Below are positions 20,180 through 26,726 of a stretch of DNA of 26,726 bases, one piece after another; positions within the stretch are counted from its first letter, which is position 1; the number at the start of each line of letters is the position of its first letter. The notes below the pieces were generated by a model, which worked only from the letters and a program-made list of their open reading frames with translations, searched no databases and was not told the DNA's origin. Where the stretch lies: positions 1 to 26,726 of the forward strand of contig CAZIWA010000075.1 in assembly GCA_964542875.1 (NCBI GenBank). Direction: 5' to 3'. The DNA is from CAZGOM01 sp964542875 (GTDB taxonomy: Bacteria; Planctomycetota; Phycisphaerae; Phycisphaerales; Phycisphaeraceae). The position numbers were made by a program, and so were the translations under genes.

Positions 20180-22114
20180 ATGTCGCCACTTTCCAACGCT
20201 TATCCTAATCTTTTGAAGCAGGCTTCCTTTACCCTTCTTAAAGAGCGGGTAATCCCCAAGCCGGGGCAGTCAGCCCAGGTGAAGGCGTTTTTAAATACGC
20301 TGACATGGGGGGCTGACGGGCGCATCGACTGGACTGACAAAACGGGTGCCGAGGCACGGAAGCTCAGCAGCGATGACGTGGGTGGGCTGCTGGATGAGAT
20401 TGTGCCCAAGATCGCAGTGCATGCGCGTAAGGTGTTGGCGGAGCTGCCGGGGTATCACGTGCCGGTTTATCGAGGGTATCGGGTGCCTGCGGACGAGCCG
20501 GCAAAGCATGTTTCACTTTTGAAGGAAGTGCTGCTGCTGCTGGCTCCGTTTGATCAGGACATTGTTTGGCTTGCGCGGGAAATACCTGTCATTTGCACGC
20601 GTGAGAATGATGCCTATATCAGGGCTGGTTTTGATGTTGATGTTCCCACCGGGCTGTTGCCGCTGATTGTTTCACGGGCAATGGATGAAGAAGGCCCCGA
20701 AGCGGACGCCGTGATGGGAGCCATTTCACGCGATGGCACCGGTAAGCAGGCGAAAGACCGCCCGCTGGTTCCTGTGATCATGTTGTGCCTGCTGAGGTCC
20801 AGGAACCCCAAGGCGCATGCCCGGTTTGAAGCGATGGCCGGCAAGGCCAAGAAGGCGCTCAATGAAGAAATGCTGATCGCGGCGGACAAGCTGGGTGTGG
20901 CGGGGTACGCGAAGCTGCTGGCGCTTGCGCACAAGCTGGGGATGCCCGGGCCGGCGCAGAAGATGGAGATCATGAGGCATTTTTTGTCGGTCGGGTTTCA
21001 AAATCCGCATAAGGCGCTTGTGGAAGAACTGTATGAACAGTTCGCCGTGATGGTGGCGCAGCCGGACACCGCTGATAAGGCGATCGACCTGGCTGCGACG
21101 TGTGAAAACTCCACGGATCGGTCTGCGGGGCCGCAGCGGCTGTTTTGCCAGGCGGCGCTGGCTGTGGCGGTGATCGGGATGCAAAGCCATGAGCGTCAGA
21201 TGGGGGCGATCCAGCGGCTGTTGAAGGCGCCGCATGCGGAAGCGCGGATGACCGGGATCCGGTTATTGAGCAGACGCTATCGCGCCGAGTATCTGATGCA
21301 TGGGGCCACAAGCTGGCTTATTGATCCTTCGCCGGAGGTGGCGTGGACGGCGGCCAAGTATGTGTCGGATTCCGCTGTTCACAACCATTACTCATCGGCC
21401 AAGCAGATGCCCGCACCGGGCCCGGAAGGTGAAAAGGCCGCCGGGCTTATCCGGCGGCTGCGTGACGGGTTGGACCATCTCTATTCAACATGCATCTACC
21501 CTACGGAAGAAGGGTTGAGCTGGGTGGGCATTCCCTGGGGCGATGTGGGAATTCACTCGGGTTCGGCATATGAGCTTTATGAGAAGTGGAATAAGGGGCG
21601 GCCGGTGGAGGAGCTTGAGGCCTTGATGGAGCGTTGCCCCAGCGACCGGCGCGATGGCTGGGTGGCGAGGCTGCTGACGTTGTTTCCAAAGGCGAACCGG
21701 TTTGACGCTTATGTCATTGAGCATGTGGTGGCCAGTGAGGATCGAAATCTTCATTACATCATGGCGGATCGATTGAAGGTGATGCCGCTTTGCGCGAAGC
21801 AGGCGATTGATCTGGTGACCCGGGCTTCGACGGCAAGCGGAAGCCAGTTTCGACTGGCGGAGCCGATGGCGAAGATGGAAACGGAGGAACTCAGGCAAGT
21901 GCTGGAACACCTGATGACGACACCCAAGAAACGCACCTATCTGGACATGGCGGCGACGATTGTGTTCGTGGTGGTGGATTCACAAAAGCGTGATAAGGAA
22001 AAGGTTCAAATGGCCCGGGAGTATGGGAGCCGGATCGTTGAAAAGAACCCCAAGAGTGCGAGCTACCTGAAAGGGTGCACACTGCCCGGATCGGGCAAGG
22101 CGGCGGGGAAATGA
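20180..22114 (+). CDS. Large alpha-helical protein of unknown function
   Basis: It encodes 644 residues. GGAGG (20166-20170) lies nine bases before ATG. No signal peptide or membrane segment is seen, so it is cytoplasmic. The sequence is almost wholly helical. Segments such as RPLVPVIMLCLLRSRNPKAHARFEAMAGKAKKAL, EARMTGIRLLSRRYRAEYLMHGATSWLIDPSPEVAWTAAKYVSDS and ELRQVLEHLMTT have the spacing of HEAT-type solenoid repeats. The N-terminal 120 residues contain LNTLTWGADGRIDWTDKTG and a Tyr-rich PGYHVPVYRGYRVPADEP. I do not recognise the family. The next gene, nuoC, follows 62 bases later in the same direction and could share its transcript. A binding or scaffold role is inferred from the solenoid look only. 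Confidence 0.8.
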   Translation: MSPLSNAYPNLLKQASFTLLKERVIPKPGQSAQVKAFLNTLTWGADGRIDWTDKTGAEARKLSSDDVGGLLDEIVPKIAVHARKVLAELPGYHVPVYRGYRVPADEPAKHVSLLKEVLLLLAPFDQDIVWLAREIPVICTRENDAYIRAGFDVDVPTGLLPLIVSRAMDEEGPEADAVMGAISRDGTGKQAKDRPLVPVIMLCLLRSRNPKAHARFEAMAGKAKKALNEEMLIAADKLGVAGYAKLLALAHKLGMPGPAQKMEIMRHFLSVGFQNPHKALVEELYEQFAVMVAQPDTADKAIDLAATCENSTDRSAGPQRLFCQAALAVAVIGMQSHERQMGAIQRLLKAPHAEARMTGIRLLSRRYRAEYLMHGATSWLIDPSPEVAWTAAKYVSDSAVHNHYSSAKQMPAPGPEGEKAAGLIRRLRDGLDHLYSTCIYPTEEGLSWVGIPWGDVGIHSGSAYELYEKWNKGRPVEELEALMERCPSDRRDGWVARLLTLFPKANRFDAYVIEHVVASEDRNLHYIMADRLKVMPLCAKQAIDLVTRASTASGSQFRLAEPMAKMETEELRQVLEHLMTTPKKRTYLDMAATIVFVVVDSQKRDKEKVQMAREYGSRIVEKNPKSASYLKGCTLPGSGKAAGK

Positions 22115-22176
22115 CCGGGCCGGTAGACACGCGCGGGCAAATCTAAGACAATCTTGCGCTGCAATCAGGAGTCATC

Positions 22177-22746
22177 ATGGCAAAGCCGAACCTTGACCAT
22201 CCCACGCTGCCGCTCATTAAGACGCAGTTTCCCGACGTGACGTTTTACGCCACGGAGTTTCGCGGGCAGACCACGCTGGTGGTGCCGCCTGGCGATCTGC
22301 ACCGGGTGATGAAGTTTCTGCGTGATGACCAGGCATGCCGGTACAACTTTTTGTCCGACGTGGTGGGCATTGACTATCTGAACTACCCTTCGCCCAAAGC
22401 CATGCCAGGGGCGGGCGGGCGCTTTGCCGTGGTGTACAACCTGGTGAGCTACCCCTTTAACCGTCGGCTGTTCATCAAGGTGCTGCTGACGCCTTCGCGC
22501 GATACGATGGGCATCGAGCATGACCCGGCGCTGCACGTGACGAGCGTGTGCGACCTGTGGGCGGGCGCGGAATGGACCGAGCGCGAAGTGTATGACATGT
22601 TCGGGATCGTGTTTGACGGGCACCCGGACCTGCGTCGCATTTTGACTTGGGAGAAGTTCCCCGGGCACCCGCTGCGCAAGGATTACCCGTTGCGCGGGCG
22701 CGGCGAACGCGAGAGCTACAAGGTGACCGAGCGCGACAGCGCCTGA
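22177..22746 (+). CDS. nuoC: NADH-quinone oxidoreductase subunit C
   Basis: It encodes 189 residues. The family signature is intact: AEWTEREVYDMFGIVFDGHPDLRRILTWEKFPGHPLRKDYPLRG (about 130-173). The N-terminal half has the usual L-x-D-V-V-G-I-D-Y-L and RFAVVYNLVSYPFNRRLFIKV strands. It is the 30-kDa subunit of the peripheral arm of respiratory complex I, cytoplasmic and bound to subunit D. AGGAG lies five bases before the ATG. Length is normal for a separate NuoC (not a NuoCD fusion). Oddly, no nuoB, nuoD or other subunit gene lies on either side: upstream is a solenoid unknown, downstream a convergent AraC regulator. Confidence 0.93.
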   Translation: MAKPNLDHPTLPLIKTQFPDVTFYATEFRGQTTLVVPPGDLHRVMKFLRDDQACRYNFLSDVVGIDYLNYPSPKAMPGAGGRFAVVYNLVSYPFNRRLFIKVLLTPSRDTMGIEHDPALHVTSVCDLWAGAEWTEREVYDMFGIVFDGHPDLRRILTWEKFPGHPLRKDYPLRGRGERESYKVTERDSA

Positions 22747-22784
22747 TGCGGTTGCGGTCGTTTGGGAATCCCGGTGGAAGAAGG

Positions 22785-23636
22785 TCAGCCGATTGAGGCG
22801 TTTCGGGACCTGGCCCGGAATTCCCGCGGGCTCATGGCGCGATGTTTTCGGAAAACGCGGGAGAAGTAGTAGGGATCGGTATAGCCGAGGCTCAGGGCGA
22901 TCTGATTGATGGGTGTGTTGTTTCGTGAGAGCATCAGGTCGGCATGGGCGACTTTCATGGCTTCCCAATAGACCTGGATCGTGACGCCCAGGTCTTGCCT
23001 GGCAACGCGACAAAGATGTGGTTTGGTGACGGCGAAGAATTCCGCCATGGGGCCCAGGACGATGGGGCTGCTCAACTGGCGGAGCATGTAGGCGCGCAAT
23101 GAATGCCCGTCCAAGGGGGTGCGGCCGGGCGCCCGGGCGATTTCAGGGTTATCGATGAAGGCGAGCGCTTCGGCAAGGATGGCGTCCACGCGGACGGGGC
23201 GATTGGGATCGTGACTGCCCATGCCGGGGTCCAGGCTGATTCCGCGCTGAAGGATTTCGGCCAGCTCCGTCCAGGCGGCGAAGCGGAAGAAGTGTCGGTT
23301 TTCACGCGAGGCGAAAATCCGCTGGGCGACCTGCAGGGCCAACGAACCGGCAAACCGACAATGGATGAAGTTGTATGGGTCGGCCGGGGCGGCGGACATG
23401 ATTCCCGTGTCCGCATCAGGGAGAATCAGACCTACCATGCCTGCGCGCAGCCGGAATGTTTGCCCTGTGCGATGGAAGTCGCCTTTGCCTGAAAGTATGA
23501 CGATGAGCGTCGCATCCTCATGGTAAGTGCCTCGGGAGATATGGTCGGGGGCACCGTGGGTCTGTCCGATGGAGCGAACCTTATAGGGCAATTGAGTCTG
23601 GGGGGAATGAAGGCGAAAGAAGGGGTCCTGTTCCAC
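22785..23636 (-). CDS. AraC family transcriptional regulator
   Basis: It encodes 283 residues. The C-terminal 100 residues carry the double helix-turn-helix: MAEFFAVTKPHLCRVARQDLGVTIQVYWEAMKVAHADLMLSRNNTPINQIALSLGYTDPYYFSRVFRKHRAMSPREFR, matching the AraC/XylS signature. The N-terminal part (about 40-110) is a cupin-like sensing domain (ATLIVILSGKGDFHRTGQTFRLRAGMVGLILPD). The start is GTG at 23636 with GGAG six to seven bases upstream. It is divergent from the prepilin-like and propeller genes, the usual place for a local activator of a carbohydrate locus. The inducer is presumably a sugar, but that is inferred from context. Confidence 0.92.
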   Translation of the reverse strand: MEQDPFFRLHSPQTQLPYKVRSIGQTHGAPDHISRGTYHEDATLIVILSGKGDFHRTGQTFRLRAGMVGLILPDADTGIMSAAPADPYNFIHCRFAGSLALQVAQRIFASRENRHFFRFAAWTELAEILQRGISLDPGMGSHDPNRPVRVDAILAEALAFIDNPEIARAPGRTPLDGHSLRAYMLRQLSSPIVLGPMAEFFAVTKPHLCRVARQDLGVTIQVYWEAMKVAHADLMLSRNNTPINQIALSLGYTDPYYFSRVFRKHRAMSPREFRARSRNASIG

Positions 23637-23740
23637 AAATTTCTCCGGTTTTCCTGATCGCGATCGCGTTTGAGGGGGAGTTTCCGGGCGAGGAAGTCCA
23701 TATCGGGCAAGAGGGGGTTCTTATATCAATGTAATCCAGC

Positions 23741-23755
23741 ATTGGACAACCCAAT
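23741..23755. promoter_or_regulatory. Candidate operator between the AraC gene and its neighbours
   Basis: ATTGG-ACAAC-CCAAT is a perfect inverted repeat with 5-bp arms, 60 bases before the prepilin-like start and 105 bases before the AraC start. A second palindrome, CGCGATCGCG, lies near 23659. AraC regulators more often bind direct repeats, so this is tentative. Confidence 0.3.
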
Positions 23756-23814
23756 CCCTTTTTTCATTTTTTTGTTTCGTCATGATGTGCTCTGGCGTTT
23801 GAAAGGCGTGTCAG

Positions 23815-24639
23815 ATGAATATGAGGAATGGTCCGGCGAGATGTTTTGAAGCAAGAGGGTTCAGCCTGGTGGAGTTGATGGTGGTGATTTGCGTGGTGGC
23901 GGTATTGACGGCATTGCTGATGCCTTCTTTGAGCCGAGCGCGCGAGCAGGCGCGGCGTGTGGTTTGCGGATCACAGATGCGTCAGTTTGCGCTTGCGCTG
24001 GTGAATTACGATTACGCGCACAAGCAACTTCCTCCAGGAAATGACGGAACCCGGGGCGGGCCCATCGGGGGCGGGGTGCACATTATTTTGCGCAACGAGT
24101 ACAACATTCCCAAAAAGCTGACGATCTGCCCGTCGGGGTATCCGCCGCGGGACGTGAACCGGCAGTGGGACGACAACAACACGCCTGCGGGACTGGGGTA
24201 CTACTATTTGGCGGGGCACGGCAACCGGTCAACATTCCCGGCGAGCTTCGGTTGGGATCCAAGCGGATTTCCTTTGCGGTCTTTGGGGTATTTCCCGTTG
24301 CTTTCGCTGGTAAAGGATTCGCCTCACGCGTTTGTGAAACTGCCGGTGAGCCGATTGCCGCTGATGAAGGACAACTCGTACTGGGTGAACACTTCGCTTT
24401 ATGCTTCGGGCTACAACCCGCCAAGCGGGCAGCCGCATCAATTTTTGTCGCCGCTGCCGAGTCATGAGGGGGCCAGGCCTTACAGCGCCGAAGGGGGGAA
24501 TGTGCTGTTTGGGGATGCCCGGGTGGAGTGGCACAACCAGCAGCCGGGCGTTTCGTGGGCTTATTGCCATGCCGCCGGGAATGCGGGGTACTGGCTGCCC
24601 AGCGACCCGGCACCAAGCGGCGCATCGCTGTTGAATTGA
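23815..24639 (+). CDS. Prepilin-type protein with H-X9-DG-like C-terminus
   Basis: It encodes 274 residues. EARGFSLVELMVVICVVAVLTALLMPSLSRARE is a class III prepilin signal with cleavage after G15 and the conserved E20, then a membrane helix. AREQARRVVCGSQMRQFALALVNYDYAHK after it is the standard continuation in planctomycete and lentisphaeral pseudopilins. Near the C-terminus HEGARPYSAEGGNVLFGDARVEW matches the H-x9-GD/DG pattern of that family. It sits next to an AraC regulator and 33 bases before a glycosidase gene, forming a likely two-gene operon. The partner and the function of these proteins next to glycan genes are not established. Confidence 0.9.
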   Translation: MNMRNGPARCFEARGFSLVELMVVICVVAVLTALLMPSLSRAREQARRVVCGSQMRQFALALVNYDYAHKQLPPGNDGTRGGPIGGGVHIILRNEYNIPKKLTICPSGYPPRDVNRQWDDNNTPAGLGYYYLAGHGNRSTFPASFGWDPSGFPLRSLGYFPLLSLVKDSPHAFVKLPVSRLPLMKDNSYWVNTSLYASGYNPPSGQPHQFLSPLPSHEGARPYSAEGGNVLFGDARVEWHNQQPGVSWAYCHAAGNAGYWLPSDPAPSGASLLN

Positions 24640-24672
24640 AACCGGTCATTGAAACCTTTGAGGAGTTTTAGC

Positions 24673-26112
24673 GTGAATCCATTTATTCCCCGAGTTGTGC
24701 CTGGCCGTAAAGCGTTGTTGCTGGATGGGCAATTTGTTGCCGATACCTGGAACATGCGTAGGGTGCTGGCGGCGCCGTCGAAGCACCCGGGCCCGGTGCT
24801 GGCGACCCCCGGCAGGGGCGAGTGGTCCGGGCTGAGCTATCCGAGTGTGGTCCGGGACGCGGAGACAGGGAAATTCATCCTGTGGTACACCGTGACGAAC
24901 CCCAGCGCCTGGGAACGCGACCGGGCGGCGCGCCAGGCGGGGACGCTGGACGCCTTTCTCAGAGCGCCGGGGGGCGTGAATTCCGCGACTGCGATCGCAT
25001 ATGCGGTGAGCGATGACGGCTTGAAATGGGAAACGCCAAACGTGGGGACCGGGCATCGCGCCGGGACGAACGTCGTGCATGCCGGGAACAAGGGGGTGCA
25101 TGCAGGATGCATCATCCAAGGCCTGTTCCCCGGCGACAAGGCCCGGAAATTCACCTCCTATCACACCGACTGGACCGGCTATGGAATCGGCGCGCACAGC
25201 TATGCGCACTCGCCTGACGGCATTCACTGGACGCCCGATCCGGCCAACCCGTTCATTCACGGGGAGAGTGATTCGAATAATTGTGTAATCAAGAATCCAT
25301 TTGGAGAAGGCTATCTCCTCTATGAGCGCGTCTGGGACGCCGCGGCATGGGGATGGGTCAAGGGCAACCATCGAAAGCGGATCGCCGGTTGCTGGAGTCC
25401 AGATCTGTATCACTGGACTGAGCCACGGAATATTCTCTGCCCCGATGAACTCGACGGTTTTGATTACTACGGAATCAGTGTTTTCTATCGGGACGGCGTG
25501 CTCTTTGGAATGGTGTCCGAGCGGCATCCGATCCGGGAGACGATGGATGTGCATTTGTTTTTCAGCCGCGACGGGGTCAGGTGGGATCAATTGCCCATCC
25601 GGGAGAAGCTGTTGCCCCGGGGCGGTGAGGGGGAATTTGATTCGGGGATCATCCTGCCGGCGTTTAACCCTGTGGAAGTCAACGGGGATTTGAGGCTTTA
25701 CTATGCGGGGCGGCCGACGCTGCACGATGATTCGGGCCCAAGTTCACGAAACGATTGCGGGATCGGGCTGGCGACCTTCAAAAAGTGCCGGTTGGTGGGC
25801 CGCAGGGCGGACCTGGAAATGGGGATTCTGCTGACGCATCCCTTTGTGATTGAATCGGATCGGCTGCTGGTGGATGCGCAGACTACGCACACGGGATCCC
25901 TGGTGGCGGAACTGGTGGAGCCCGACGCAAAGACGCCCGGCGGCAAGCCGATTCCCGGATACACGCGCGATGATTTCGATCGGTTCGTGGGGGATGAGAC
26001 GGGGCACGAACTGACCTGGAAGGGGCAGTCGGTTGCATCGCTCAAGGGCCGCCGGGTCCGGATGCGGTTGGGGCTCACGATGGGGACCGTCTGGTCGTAT
26101 GAGCAGGCCTAA
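24673..26112 (+). CDS. Five-bladed beta-propeller glycosidase-like protein (GH43/GH32 superfamily)
   Basis: It encodes 479 residues from GTG at 24673, which has AGGAG (24661-24665) seven bases upstream; the in-frame TTG at 24649 would place the ribosome site inside the gene. Repeated blades include GLSYPSVVRDAETGKFILWYTVTN, TAIAYAVSDDGLKWETPN, SYAHSPDGIHWTPDPANPF, RIAGCWSPDLYHWTEPRN, DVHLFFSRDGVRWDQLP and GDLRLYYAGRP. The S-x-DG-x-x-W boxes are typical of the propeller clans GH32/43/62/68. A C-terminal beta domain (about 385-479, VGDETGHELTWKGQSVASLKGRRVRMRL) resembles the GH32-type C-terminal sandwich. No signal peptide is seen. It probably acts on oligosaccharides in the cytoplasm and is likely controlled by the divergent AraC regulator. 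Confidence 0.85.
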   Translation: MNPFIPRVVPGRKALLLDGQFVADTWNMRRVLAAPSKHPGPVLATPGRGEWSGLSYPSVVRDAETGKFILWYTVTNPSAWERDRAARQAGTLDAFLRAPGGVNSATAIAYAVSDDGLKWETPNVGTGHRAGTNVVHAGNKGVHAGCIIQGLFPGDKARKFTSYHTDWTGYGIGAHSYAHSPDGIHWTPDPANPFIHGESDSNNCVIKNPFGEGYLLYERVWDAAAWGWVKGNHRKRIAGCWSPDLYHWTEPRNILCPDELDGFDYYGISVFYRDGVLFGMVSERHPIRETMDVHLFFSRDGVRWDQLPIREKLLPRGGEGEFDSGIILPAFNPVEVNGDLRLYYAGRPTLHDDSGPSSRNDCGIGLATFKKCRLVGRRADLEMGILLTHPFVIESDRLLVDAQTTHTGSLVAELVEPDAKTPGGKPIPGYTRDDFDRFVGDETGHELTWKGQSVASLKGRRVRMRLGLTMGTVWSYEQA

Positions 26113-26134
26113 GTTGATTTGAGTGATTAAAGGG

Positions 26135-26166
26135 AAAGGCCCGCGCAGATGATGTGCGGGCCTTTT
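26135..26166 (+). terminator. Rho-independent terminator
   Basis: AAAGGCCCGC (26135-26144) pairs with GCGGGCCTTT (26156-26165), extendable by three pairs inwards, followed by T and a weak pyrimidine end. It lies 23 bases after the propeller gene. Confidence 0.85.
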
Positions 26167-26308
26167 CGCATGGGGGCCGTTGAATAATCATTCATCCGCC
26201 GATTATGGATGCAGGTTCCACGTGTTTTGTGGGGTCCGCGGGGCCGGGAAGTTAAGAGGCACAAGGTGGTAGGAAGGGGTGATCGGCATTGAAGGGCCGG
26301 GTTTGGGC

Positions 26309-26614
26309 TCAGAGGCGGGCATTGATGTCGTCGGTGGATTTGACGGCTGGGGGCGGCGGGGTTGGGGCGGTCTGCTGGAGGGCTGTGATCCAAAGCTCAA
26401 AATTCTTCCAAGCGGCCCGGAAATTGGCCAGGGAGGCCAAGAGCATAGAGACGAACACGAGCAACTTCAGCCAGGGTTGCACGAGGATGCCGGATTGAAA
26501 TGTGCCCATGGCCAGAAAGAGGATTCCCATATTGAAATTGAGCAGGAATTGTTTTTTGTGTGCTTGCGGGCTGGGGAGCATGAGGTATTCCGGCGGGGGT
26601 GAGGTAAGTGCCAT
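26309..26614 (-). CDS. Small two-helix membrane protein
   Basis: It encodes 101 residues from ATG at 26614; the longer frame to 26680 runs into a terminator. Two hydrophobic segments are present, FNMGILFLAMGTFQSGILV and WLKLLVFVSMLLASLANFRAAW, separated by a short turn, so a helical hairpin in the membrane is predicted. The N-terminus is proline-rich (MALTSPPPEYLMLPSP) and the C-terminus has TAPTPPPPAV. No family is recognised. It is convergent with the propeller gene, with a terminator between. Confidence 0.65.
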   Translation of the reverse strand: MALTSPPPEYLMLPSPQAHKKQFLLNFNMGILFLAMGTFQSGILVQPWLKLLVFVSMLLASLANFRAAWKNFELWITALQQTAPTPPPPAVKSTDDINARL

Positions 26615-26677
26615 AATTCTAGCATTTGAGGCGGAGAGGGAAGATGTGATGCTGGTTTGTGAGGGGATATCCAAATG

Positions 26678-26711
26678 CAAAACGACCCGAGCGAGTGCTC
26701 GGGTCGTTTTG
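26678..26711. terminator. Bidirectional terminator hairpin
   Basis: A perfect 15-bp stem, CAAAACGACCCGAGC (26678-26692) with its complement at 26697-26711, around GAGT. T-runs exist on both strands. It probably ends a gene lying beyond the right edge on the minus strand. Confidence 0.85.
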
Positions 26712-26726
26712 TTTAGATTTTAGATT
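26711..26726. repeat. Start of another heptad array (NTTTAGA), cut by the window edge
   Basis: Units GTTTAGA, TTTTAGA and TT are in register up to the last base, so the array likely continues beyond the window. Confidence 0.45.

Noticed and set aside
24646..25725. 359-residue minus-strand frame opposite the second propeller enzyme
   Set aside because: R/P/H-rich shadow; the blade motifs are on the plus strand.
1..26726. CRISPR arrays, tRNA or rRNA genes, insertion sequences
   Set aside because: No 20-40 bp direct repeats with regular spacers, no tRNA T-arm/anticodon pattern and no transposase frame were seen. The 7-bp arrays have no spacers.

Overview
The window looks like a chromosomal piece of a GC-rich planctomycete, most likely Phycisphaerae-like. 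Evidence for this is a HYExAFE-family protein, two prepilin-type proteins with a GF(T/S)L(I/V)E cleavage motif, Asp-box and five-bladed-propeller glycan enzymes, a Gfo/Idh/MocA oxidoreductase, many genes without a clear Shine-Dalgarno sequence, and GC-rich coding with long antisense shadow frames. The lineage is inferred from gene content; no rRNA or tRNA gene is visible.

Region 1 (1-3.6 kb) is AT-richer than the rest and reads like an accessory island. It holds an orphan fragment resembling the tail of a polymorphic toxin, a small CxxC/HxxxxH protein translationally coupled to it, a two-gene unit ending in a DUF6602/PD-(D/E)XK-like protein, and a membrane-anchored protein with an internal duplication. 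A short element encoding the C-terminal string DGGVAVL recurs three times between these units with synonymous changes only.

Region 2 (3.7-10.9 kb) is housekeeping and carbohydrate-related: HYExAFE protein, Tat-exported cyclase, sialidase-like protein, divergent prepilin-like protein, ankyrin membrane protein, zinc-independent quinone oxidoreductase and a GH43-like propeller enzyme. Region 3 (10.9-18.2 kb) has two related small proteins, a parS-like palindrome, a DUF2225 protein, an FAD oxidoreductase, a Gfo/Idh/MocA protein, a lipoprotein and a Cof-type HAD phosphatase. Region 4 (18.4-26.7 kb) has an MFS transporter with a stray fragment of a second copy, a 644-residue alpha-helical unknown, a lone nuoC, an AraC regulator divergent from a prepilin-like gene plus a second propeller glycosidase, and a small membrane protein.

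The most unusual signal is a class of short degenerate tandem arrays, almost all with a strict 7-bp period, lying at gene edges through most of the window. Each array has its own consensus (for example GATGTNA, NNATTTG, CGTGTCC, AGACCCY). Several abut a start or stop codon, and two divergent genes share a 24-bp identical leader that includes their start codons. I know of no described planctomycete element of this kind; the closest known analogue is the heptameric STRR family of filamentous cyanobacteria.
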